Source: Desmodus rotundus
Lineage: Eukaryota; Chordata; Mammalia; Chiroptera; Phyllostomidae
DNA: 64,000 nt
NCBI RefSeq assembly: GCF_022682495.2
Contig: NC_071392.1
Span: 59,793,459-59,857,458 of the forward strand
Direction: 5' to 3'
Below, piece by piece: positions 46,133-56,250 of the stretch (within the stretch, counting starts at the first letter, position 1; the number at the start of each line of letters is the position of its first letter). A model generated the notes under the pieces. The model made no database searches and had not been told where the DNA came from. It saw only the letters and a program-made list of their open reading frames with translations. The translations under genes and the position numbers were made by a program.

Positions 46133-46417
46133 CAATATTTCTATTTTTATTTTTTTCATTTTTTTTCATTTTTTCATTGTTGTTCAAGTATGGATGGATC
46201 TGGAAAGTATTATGCTAAATGAAATAAACTAGGTGGTTAAAAACAAATACCATATGATCTCACCTATAAGTAGAACCTAATCAGCAAAACAAACAAGCAA
46301 GCAAAATATAATCAGAGACATTGAAATAAAGAACAAGCTGACAGGAACCATAGGGGATGGGGGTCATGGGGGGGAAACATGGAAAGCTTATCAAGGAACA
46401 TGAAATGTGCAATATTT
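46133..46417. mobile_element. Second twin-primed LINE-1 fragment, 8-bp TSD
   Basis: CAATATTT flanks the insert (46133-46140 and 46410-46417). The left 45-50 bp are the very 3' end of L1 in minus orientation (T-rich, ending ATTGTTGTTCAAGTA). The rest (about 46190-46409) is plus-orientation ORF2 end and 3'UTR. The host L1 reads through when the insert is removed. Confidence 0.8.
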
Positions 46418-47430
46418 GTAAAGAAATCAAACTATTCAACACCCAAAAACAAACAAATATAAATGTTTAGGTACTTGGCTCAATTAAAAAGTGGGCCAAG
46501 TACCTAAATAGACACTTCTCCAAAGAGGATAGACAGATGACAAACAGACATATAAACAGATGCTAAATGTCACTAATCATCAGAGAAATGCAAATTAAAA
46601 CCACAATGTGATATTACCTCATACGTTCAGAATGACTATCATCAATAAATCCTCAAACGAAAAGTGTTGGTGAGGATTTTGAGAAAAGGAAACCCTCATG
46701 GGCTGTTTGTGAGGGTTCTGATTTGGACAGCCACTGTTGAAAACAGTAGTAAGTTTCCTAAAAAAAAAAATGTAACTGCATTATGGCCCAGTGATTCCAA
46801 TTCTGGGAATATATCTAAAGAAACTGGAAACACTGATTAGAAAGAATATATACACCCCTATATTCACCACTATTTACAAAATCTAAGATTTGGAAGCAGC
46901 CCAAGTGCCAATCAGTATATTAGTGAATGAAAAAAGCTGTGGGGCATTTACACAATGGAGTACTATTCAGACATAAAAAGAAGGAAATCTTACCTTTCAC
47001 AACAGCTCAAATGGACATAGAGGTTTTATGTTAAGTGATAAGTCAGTCATAGAAAGACAAATAACATATAATTTCACTTATTTATGGAATTTCATGGACA
47101 AAATGAACAAACAAAATAGAAACAGATACAGAGAACAGTCTGACTTTGAGAGGGGTGGAGGATTGAGGTGTTGGGTGAATTAGGGGGAGGATTTAAGAAA
47201 AAAAAAATCATGGACACAAACATCAGTACTGTGATTACCAAAAGGAAGAGTGGATGGGAGCAGATTGAAGAGAGTAAACGGGGGATAAATGATGATGGAA
47301 ATAGACTAGAATTTGGATGGTGACCACTAGTGCAATATGCAGATAATTTATTGTAGAATCGTACACTTGAAAACATAGATAATTTTATTGATGAATGTAA
47401 CCCCAATAAATTCAATAAAAATAATATTGA

Positions 47431-48043
47431 ACATATTATCCTTGAACAATTTTGATATTTTTATAAATATGACTCACATCCATGCAAATTAGTCAAGTTG
47501 ATTATGAACTGCTCATGATGTCTACTTCATGACATCCATTTTGAGCTCTTAATCATATTTTTGTATGTCTTGTAGTGTATTTTTTCTTTTCTACATAGAT
47601 ACATATGTAAATATTTTTATTGCTTTTATACATGAAGGGAACTTGAGTGGCTATAGAATTGTAGGGTTTCAATATATTTGGTGTTGTAAGAGATAATCCT
47701 AGTTCCTTTTATTTATTTTAATTTAATTTAATTTCATATTATAATTTTTAAAGGTCTATTTTCTGCTTGGATTTGGTAGGGTTAGTACTTCTTTATTATG
47801 TAATTCAATATCTTCTGTAGGTATTTTTTATGTGTGAACTTTTTTGTGTGTATATGGTACACAATACAGATATTTGATGGGTACCAAAAATAGCTTTTAT
47901 TCATTTTTTACCTCTTCTTCCAAATTTATTTTTCCTCATTGTATAACATTTTACTTACATATTTTTTTCTGTAATTTTAATGGGGTTTGAGAAAGTAGAG
48001 AAGATAAACATAAAAAGCCAGTATCTTATGTTTAAGCAGATGA
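47431..48043. other. Unassigned AT-rich stretch
   Basis: Nothing recognised. Confidence 0.3.
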
Positions 48044-48310
48044 CTCAATTTAATTTTTAAAATATTTGTTTGTTTGTTTGTTTATATATTTATTTATTTA
48101 AAGTGGAAGAGAGGGAGAAAGAGAGGGAGAGAAACATCCATGCAAGAGAGAAACATTGATTGGTTTTCTCTTGTATGTGCCCAGATAGGGGACCAAACTT
48201 AAAACCTAGGCATGTGCCCTGACTGGGAATTGAACTGATGACTTTCACTTTGTAGGACAATGCCTGATGAACTGAGTCATACCAGTCAGGGCTCAGTTTA
48301 ATTTTTGAAA
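48044..48310 (-). mobile_element. Ves SINE, minus strand, 19-bp TSD
   Basis: Body 48063-48291; CTCAATTTAATTTTTAAAA at 48044-48062 against CTCAGTTTAATTTTTGAAA at 48292-48310 (two mismatches). The tail end contains a TTTG repeat (48064-48080). Confidence 0.9.
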
Positions 48311-48760
48311 GGGAATAATCATCAAATTTAAACCTTCCTAATACTAGTCTTAAGATACTTTCTAATTTCCATTAAAGATAAAGGTGAAGGGCAATAGTAT
48401 GAGATATTCTAAAAAAAGAATTCTTTCTTTATTACCTCTTTCCTGCATTTCTTTCCCTTTTCCTTCCTAGCATTAATTACAATTAAATTTTATTTATTTG
48501 ATTCTGTTTTAAACAATTTTAATGTATTTACTTTTACTCCCTGGTACATATTTTTCCCATTTCCATAGCTAACTCATAATTTTACTTTATATTTCCTTTT
48601 GTCAAACAAATGTTTTTTATATTTATCTTATTTTAAGAATATTAGGAGCTGATTTACATCAAAGACAAAAATTAGTAATATTTTATAGCATATTTGTAAG
48701 TAACACTTAAATGAATTTATTTCTTTATTTATAAATGAGACAATATATCTCAGAATGAAG

Positions 48761-48824
48761 GGACCTTGTGATTCTTCAATTGACCAAATATTGGACCTTG
48801 TGATTCTTCAATTGACCAAATATT
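48761..48824. repeat. Perfect 32-bp tandem duplication
   Basis: The unit from GGACCTTGTG to CAAATATT occupies 48761-48792 and is repeated without change at 48793-48824. Confidence 0.97.
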
Positions 48825-48897
48825 GATAATAGAAATTTAAATGTTTTATCAGTGAAATCTCCATTGTCAGTCATATGCATACCCAACCTTCTACTAT

Positions 48898-48898
48898 A

Positions 48899-48932
<34 letters not shown>

Positions 48933-49017
48933 CAGAAAGAGAGATGATAGATTGATAGATCATGATGATAGATAGATGATAGATAGATAGATATAGATAA
49001 ATAGATGATAGATAGAA
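48898..49017. repeat. GATA microsatellite, interrupted
   Basis: Five to six pure GATA units, then a mosaic of GATAGATGATA, GATTGATA and GATAAATA. About 120 bp. Tetranucleotide repeats of this kind are usually length-variable. Confidence 0.95.
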
Positions 49018-49669
49018 CCGACATTTCTTACAGCAATAAAACTGTTAACATTTATATTCGTTTTAATCAGGTGTGATTTAGAGTGCTAAATACATTATTC
49101 ACTTTTCTGGGTTCTGATTCAATAGAACATTATTCCTACATTGGTATCTTATGATATTATAAAGATAATTGAGATAAAAATAAATAAAAGTGCTATGCAA
49201 TTACAAATGAATCATTAGAGTTTTTTTATTGTCTAACACCTATATAGAATAAGAGTAAATGCTTATATTTACAGAATGATTTTCTCTAAGTCAAAGGAAT
49301 TTTTTAGGCACTTGGTTTCAATATACATGTTTCACAATTACAATAAAACATGTACAATTTGAAATAATGATTTCATTTACTGATCACCCATTTGATAAGA
49401 ACATTGTATTTCACAACAAAAATGTTAGGTATTGTTGGGACCACAGCAACGAGAAACCGAAGGTGGCCTTCTGGAGTTAGAGTTTTATTCTGAAAGTAGA
49501 AAATAGTTGGACAAGGTTGATTTGAAGCAGCTGCAAGACTAAGGCACATTACCTAGATAAGAACCAACATTAGTCATTTCCCATGGAATGTTAATCAGTG
49601 ATACCAAAGAAAACAACATCAGCCAACAGAGCACTCAAACCATTTGCCCAGTTAGGAAAAAGAGTTTTG
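49018..49669. other. Unassigned; possible old LTR from 49436
   Basis: TGTTGGGACCACAGCAACGAG at about 49436 looks like an LTR end, but I found no matching far end or poly(A) signal. Otherwise nothing. Confidence 0.3.
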
Positions 49670-50510
49670 CTCTTTTGTTGGGAACCACCCTGAGTGGTTT
49701 CAGAAGCTGTAAACCCCCATGGCTAAAGGCTGAGTCAGAGACCTTGGGACCATAAGCCACTGCGGAGACAAAGCTTATCTCCCTGGCAGGGGTGCCATCT
49801 CTGCCCACTTTACTTTACCTTGCTTGGCCCTGAGCTTGACCAGTTAGCCAATGACAGGTAAGATTCCTCAAGGGAGGAACTACCTAAGGCAGGCATGGTC
49901 ACAAAAAAGGCCCACAGGGAAGGACTCGGGGAGCTATAGAAAAAGGGGGTGATGGACCCTCACCCCTCGGCTTTGACATAGCCTGGGTCCTCATTCTGTC
50001 TGCAAGAAGTCTCCTAATCTCTTGGCTGCCTTACTTCCCCTGCCTGACTTAAGCCTGAAACAATGACAGAGGGCGGTACAGTCCTGTGCCGGAAAGGGCG
50101 GATTCCCCAGGATGATCAGGCCTAAGAAAGAATACATAAAACCCTGTGAAACCTGCTTTGTTTATACCCTCAATTTAAATGATAAGGGTCCAAGCCTGAA
50201 ATGGGTTTGTTTCCCAAAATCTTATAGCCTTTTAACTAACTGACCCTAACTCAGAATAAGCCCTCAGAGTTCTTTGTATGTTATCTATTGTTTGATCCTT
50301 ACTGCCTGACAATGATTGATGACCTTTACCTGTATTCCTGTGCAAAATGAACCCAATAAAAGCCCATTGAGGAAAACGCTCTTGGTCCTTCTCCTTTGAG
50401 AGATCGGCCACCTTTCCTCCCCAAGCAGATCATGTCTTGGTAGACTTATTCTCATCTGTGGCGGCTGGGGGAGGACCCTGTGGGCTGAGCCCCCCCGCCC
50501 CATACTCTTT
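49670..50510 (+). mobile_element. ERV2-like solo LTR, plus strand, second copy
   Basis: LTR 49676-50504 (829 bp), clearly the same family as 37160-37966 along its whole length. CTCTTT flanks both sides exactly (49670-49675 and 50505-50510). The terminal CA reads TA here, most simply a C-to-T change. Poly(A) signal AATAAA at 50355-50360. The 3' tail differs from the first copy (GC-rich CCCCCCCGCC run). Confidence 0.92.
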
Positions 50511-51162
50511 CTCCATAATCTTTCTCCTGATCCAAAATTTTAAAAACTAGAACCAGAGGCAGGATAAACAGTGAAGTAGCAAACCAATTTCCTTCCCTTT
50601 CCTTGACTCTAGTTCTCCTGGGAGGAAGTAAACTGGACTAAGAGTGACTGAGATTTTAATAACTGCACATAATTGGAAAGCTACATAAATCTGTTCAAAT
50701 ATTCTTAGATCTACAACTCATCAAGAAAAATAAGATTTAACCTGATCCCAGTTGAGGCAGTGACAGATGAAAAAATAAAACAATTTCATGGTCTGTCTTA
50801 TTGAGTTAAACATTTCAATATCTTCTTCCAAGTTTTAGATAGTGAGGTACTGTTATAATGATGGGTTAGTGTTTTCATTGCTATTTTATTTTTAAAACTT
50901 ATTAAAATGGCATGGATTATCAAAGGAAAGGATATTGCACTAAACTACCGTCAAAATATAAAAATCTAAGTGCTTATAAAAGTGACTAGATAAGTAATTT
51001 CTAACCTTTTAAAATCATCAAATAAGTTATTAATTACTTTTTCTATTTTGCCTCTAAATAGTCCCTTATTCTCCAATCCACCACAAGTTTATTTTTTACT
51101 GTCTGGAATTTTGTTATTTTTTAAACATCTATCAAATATCTAACCTAAATATCACTCCTAAA
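50511..51162. other. Unassigned AT-rich stretch
   Basis: Nothing recognised. Confidence 0.3.
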
Positions 51163-51268
51163 TACTATCCCCTTGAAGGTAACAACATTGTCTATTCTTG
51201 TTCACAGATATATCTCCAGCTTCCTGCTTTTAGTAGATATTCAATAAGTATTTGTTGATTAAATGTAA
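51163..51268 (+). repeat. L2/MIR-type 3' end
   Basis: TATCCCCTTGAAGGTAACAACATTGTCT...ATATCTCCAGC...AGTAGATATTCAATAAGTATTTGTTGATTAAATG follows the 3' end of mammalian L2. Confidence 0.65.
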
Positions 51269-51610
51269 CCTTAACCCATACATTTTATATTTAACTCATA
51301 CTAAATGATATTTCATAAGTTATAAGTATTTCATTTGTGACTTCTCAAAGAAATGAGTCATAACTCTTGCCAAATAAAGTGAATGTGTTATAGCAAATTA
51401 TATAGTAAATGTACATAAGAGCCAGATGTCGAGGATAATATTAAATTCTCAATTTTCATTTTGATCTGATAAAATATGCTGTAATCTACTTTGTAGATTT
51501 TTGTTACAATCAGAAGTATCAATTAAACAATCATTCCCTTATTGTTTATCAAAGACATAAATTAGATGTACTATGTAATTAATCTTTTATTTTCAACAAG
51601 TTCTGGGACA

Positions 51611-51821
51611 TAAAAATCTTTATTTTTAAAGAGGGGGAAGGGAGGAAGAAGGATAAGGAAAGAACCATCAATGTGAGAGAGAAACATTGATCAGTTGCCT
51701 ATCATCTGTGCCCTGAACAGGGACAGATCCTGTAACCCAAGCATGTGCCCTGACTGGGAATTGAACTGATGACCTTTCAATTTAGGACAACACACAACCA
51801 ATTGAGCTACACTGGTCAGGG
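51611..51821 (-). mobile_element. Ves SINE, minus strand
   Basis: The reverse complement starts CCCTGACCAGTGTAGCTCAA and carries TTCAATTCCCAGTCAGGGCACATG. The tail lies at the left (AAAAATCTTTATTTTT on plus). Duplication not clear. Confidence 0.9.
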
Positions 51822-53909
51822 ATGAAAATGAAATTCTTAACATTCACCAGAAGTACATGTTGTCTACATATCTCTAGTTCTAAATTTGGGGGTTCTAAAA
51901 TGTTAAAGATTCTATGAGACTTGATACCTAGATACTGTGTAAACTTTTCCTCATTCAAAATGACTAACTATAACAATTATTAATGTCAATCAATTACTGC
52001 TATTTTACCTTTAGTCTAGCTTTTTTGAACATCCCCAACTTATATTCAAGATTAATTTGAGGAAGAAAAGGAAAACATACACTTGAAAACTCTATAAAAC
52101 AATATAATCTCTAGCATTTATTTTACTTAGCCTGTATTAAAAGTCAAGTAAGAAAGTCTTGACACACAGTTGAAACATTAAATCAATCAAAAGTGTGACA
52201 GGACACCTTAGTACTGAATTATATTTCACAAAAAACATATAAATTGAAGGATTTGAAACCTGGTAAAAATGGATTAGATCATTCAGAAAGTGATCCACAA
52301 TGCTGAACACTTGAAACTAATACAAAATAATATTGAATATAAATGGTAATTGAAAAATAAAATTAAGTATATGTTCTGGAGATTAAAAAAAAAACTAAAT
52401 ATGGGAAAAACAAAGTATGTGGGAGCAGTGGATAATCTCAAAATACTCTGGACTTTTTCCAAACAATGGATTTAAGTCTTACTGGCCACTAGATGGCACC
52501 TAGTATTTGGCAACCATAACATTTCATGGCTTAAAATAACTTGCACTAGGTCATTTCTGACAGAGCAAAAATTAATCCTGCCACAGACATGTAACACTTC
52601 CTTGTCAGAAATCTAAATTTAAAATGCATGTGATTTTTTGGTTACACAACAAAATATATAATACAATTTTATTATTTCCAGATTTTCTAATTTCTAAAGA
52701 AATTATAAGATTCCAATTTTCATACATAAGGTAGTTGATTTGCATAATTCTAAATTAGAAATTGAAACAATTTTGCATTAAGTGGGATTCATTCTTTAAG
52801 CAATAGTTTTGCTTCTCTAATACCAATAGATATTCTAAAATTTAAAAAACCGCTTGTAAGCAACACTACCCTTAAATGTTTTAGAGTAACAGACCCCCTT
52901 TTTATTTATTAATTTTTCAATAAATATTTTAAACAATATCAATGCCAAAACCCTGTGCTATGCACAGTAATATCTGAATACATGTATGACTGTCTTTCCA
53001 TAAAACATATGAAACAAGAAAGAAAAAATCTACATATTTTAGTGCATATTTAATGCCTAATAAATTATCTAAGAGAATGGCAACATTCAAGTGATTGTAG
53101 ATTTGCCATCATCAATAAATCCAGAAAAAGAAGATATAGATAAAAATAAATAACCTTAGGGTAATAATAAATATATGAATAAAAATAAAAATAATTTTAG
53201 GTTAATAATAATAAAAGAACACATATTTTAAAAGCATTAACAAATTGAGATGTTTATTTCTTTTTCATATAGTTTTATATTTTCATACTGAGGGACAATT
53301 TAGTTGTGCTATGGCCAAGGAAAGAGAGATGCCCTCATGCCCTTTGAAGGATCATTTTCTCTTGCTTCTTCATTTTGCTTTCTTCTCTGTTACTTGTCTT
53401 TTTATCTTGTTCTGTTTTGCTCCCGCTTTTCACTCTACATATTAACTCAAGATGCTCTCATCTATTTCTATGGCTTTGGCTAACAGTGTATATACTAGTA
53501 ATATTTCTATGTATCTTCTGCACAGATTTCTCTACTTGGCTCATATTGGAATATATATTTATTAAACATACCGTCTAGATATTTGATAGACACTCAAAGT
53601 AACATTATCTAAAACTTACCCTTTTACATGATACATCCACTTAGAGACCTAAAATTCTTCAGACTTCTCTCTTTCCTTCACCTTGTATAACAGTAAGTTC
53701 TGTGATCCTTATCTTTTAAATATCTCCCACATGGAATCCCTTTTTTATCCCATTCAAACTCAGTATTACAAGTAATGTTTTCCTTTCTTGGCTGGCCATT
53801 TATTTGACCCTCAAAATTATTTTTATTCTCTATCTTGACTCTAAACTTAAGATTGAAATATAGTTCATCTCCTTTTATCTCTTCTGCATTTTTTATCCTC
53901 ACCTGAGAA
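51822..53909. other. Unassigned AT-rich stretch
   Basis: About 2.1 kb with no element head, LTR end or coding frame I recognise. Short A-rich segments occur at 53130-53215 (AATAATAAATA-type). Confidence 0.35.
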
Positions 53910-54112
53910 CATGTTTACTGATTTTAGATAGAGGGGAAGAGAGGGAGTGAAATATCAGTGTGAGAGAGAAACATCAATCAGTTGCCTCCTGCACACACCT
54001 TGACTAGGGACTGAACTTGCAACTCAGGTATGTTCCCTGACCAGAAATTGAACCCACAACCTGTTGGTTTACAGGGTGACACTCCAACAAACTGAATGAC
54101 ATAAACCAGGGC
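53910..54112 (-). mobile_element. Ves SINE, minus strand, diverged
   Basis: The reverse complement starts GCCCTGGTTTATGTCATTCA. The central ATACCTGAGTTGCAAGTTCAG follows. The left end (AAGATTTTATTT type) is decayed. Confidence 0.85.
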
Positions 54113-54284
54113 TCTCCTGCCCCTAGACACTGATTATTCCCTTTGCCTATCCACTGCTTTGATTTTTAGCCTGGTGTACTTAGGTTCTCTTTTCAGGGTT
54201 TTTCATGTGAATACCAGATTGAGCTGGCCATAGCACCAAATTAATATGTTGACAGAATGGATATATGGATTTTAATTGAGTTAT

Positions 54285-54440
54285 TAATAAAATGGGAAAA
54301 TAATGCATTTGCACGATTGCATTTCTAAGAGCAATGAAATGAATAAAGTGCTTAGAAAAGTGGCTGGTATATAAAAAGCATTTTATAAATGTCAATCACT
54401 AGTAGTAAGAGTAATAATACTTGTGGTATTACTATTATTA
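54285..54440 (-). repeat. MIR-like SINE relic
   Basis: AAAATGGGAAAATAAT...AATGAATAAAGTGCTTAGAAAAGTGGCTGGTATATAAAAAGCATTTTATAAATGTC corresponds to the antisense core of MIR. A trinucleotide-like ATTACT run follows. Confidence 0.6.
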
Positions 54441-54504
54441 CTATTACTATTGAAGTACCTATTCCAGATCCTGAACTAGGTGCTAGAAATATATAATGCA
54501 CATG

Positions 54505-54610
54505 TATTATTTACATGCCTGTCTTCTCAACTCTAAGTTCCTTGAAATTAGAAACTGCATCCTACTTAAAATTTGAATTAAAGTTGCTGGTGTAATCCAT
54601 GATATAGAAT
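54505..54610 (+). repeat. Possible L2 3'-end fragment
   Basis: TCTAAGTTCCTTGAAATTAGAAACTGCATCCTA resembles the L2 tail ('agctccttgagggcaggga...'). Weak. Confidence 0.35.
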
Positions 54611-55190
54611 AGAATTTTAAATAAATTAAGAAAGATTTGGTGGCATGTCAAATTTCCTTCCATCATCAGAACTGGACTTTAATAATACATAAATTACTTA
54701 CAACATCAGTCCCAGGTTATAGTAGATTCTCTAATCTTAATGATGAAGGAAGTGGGAAAAATTATATTTTCCTATGAGAGAAGTTTAGTATTAATATGCA
54801 ACCCTTGTTTTATTACATATGTGCACTCTCTAGTTGGAGATTATAGTATAACAGGGTCTTGCTAGCATGTTTATCTGAGGATTCACACTAAATTAGTTAG
54901 TTGTTATTCTCATTTCTTGTCCTGACAGTAATGAATTCACTTGAATGTAATATAAACCAGTTTTATACCAAATTCCACTTTTGCGGGGTATATAGAATGG
55001 GTGATGTTATATAAGTCTTCACTATATGTCAATATCCACATTTCAAGGATATATATTAAAAAACATGTATTTTTAAGAAATCTGGATAGAAAATATTGGC
55101 AATGCTTTAAACCAAAGTCCTAAGATTTTCAAAAAAGAATGTGCAGGCTAGTCAGATGGTCCTCCTCATCTCCGGAAATATTAGGTATAG
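54611..55190. other. Unassigned AT-rich stretch
   Basis: Nothing recognised. Confidence 0.3.
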
Positions 55191-55194
55191 TTAT

Positions 55195-55400
55195 ATGATT
55201 GCTTTTTTTTGGTATATTAACCTTGCATCCTGAGACATTGTTATAATCAATTATTTGAACTGAGTGGTTTTTTGGGGGGCTTCTTCTCTGGAAATTTTAT
55301 ATAATCATGTCATTTGGCAAAAAAATTATTTTTCCTTCTAAATCTGTATACCTTTTATTTGCTTTTTTGTCTTTTCTTTTTTTAATGATGTGCTGAATTT
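55195..55400 (-). repeat. Old LINE-1 ORF2 fragment, minus strand
   Basis: TATTAACCTTGCATCCTGAGACATTG...TAATCATGTCATTTGGCAAAAA matches the antisense of the L1 RT region just after the FADD box, strongly diverged. Confidence 0.5.
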
Positions 55401-56250
55401 TTTGAAATAAAAATTCCTGTACCACCACATAGAAAGTTGCTATATGAAAACAGTTCTAGAATCTATATTTTTATCAATTCCCTAGGTAGATATTAAGATC
55501 ATCCAGGTTTGGAAATGACTGCCTAAAAAGTAAATCAATAGTTAATATGAGCATTTTTTTCCCCAGAGGAGTAAATGAATACTGGTGTTATTAGTTTGTT
55601 TTCATCAAGAAAAACTTGAGAAATGTATAACAATTCCCTATTTCAAATTATATCTACTCTCCTAACTCAAGTGTAAGAAACATCAAGAGGAAAATGTAGG
55701 TATCAAATATATTCATTTTGACAGCAAAACAAAAAAATAAATTAAAAATAATAAGAATAGTTAAGAAAGCTGTGAGAAAATATCAAGCATAACAAATTTG
55801 CATGATAGAGGTACCAGAAGAAGAAGAAAGCAAGGGATTGAGAATCAACCGAAGAAATGGTGACTGAAAGTTTTCTTATCTTGAGGGATGAAATAGACAT
55901 ACAAGGACAGAAAGCACAGAGTCTCCCAAACAAGATGAACCAAAAGAGACACTCACTAAGACATATCAAAATGAAAATACAAAACGTTAAAGAAGGAAAG
56001 AATCTCAAAAGCAGCAGAAGAAATTAGTTACATAAAAATGTATCTCCCATAAGACTGTCAGCTGATTTCTCAACAGAAATTTTCTAGGTCAGAAAAAATT
56101 GACAGGAAATATTCAATGTGAAGAAAACCAAGACCCTATAGACAAGATTACTGTATGCAGCAAGGCTATCATTCAAAATCAAAGAAGAGAAACAGCTTCC
56201 CAGACAAGAAAAAGCTAAAATAAGAATCACTATCTAACCAGTATTATAAT

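Larger units (their letters stand above)
41737..47430 (+). mobile_element. Old LINE-1, plus strand: ORF1 end, ORF2, 3'UTR
   Basis: Continuation of the L1 at 32760-35164. The ORF1 end runs to about 42190. ORF2 follows: endonuclease traces at 43063-43251 with IDHMLGHKTSLNK, RT traces at 44086-45260 and the C-terminal region near 46640-47000. The 3'UTR ends at about 47430 in AATAAATTCAATAAAAATAA. Many stops. It contains an AT expansion (42340-42722), two Ves SINEs (43857, 44424) and a twin-primed L1 (46141-46409), so it is among the oldest layers here. Confidence 0.85.

Noticed and set aside
48058..48100. TTTG/TTTA repeats as an independent microsatellite
   Set aside because: It is the tail of the antisense Ves SINE.
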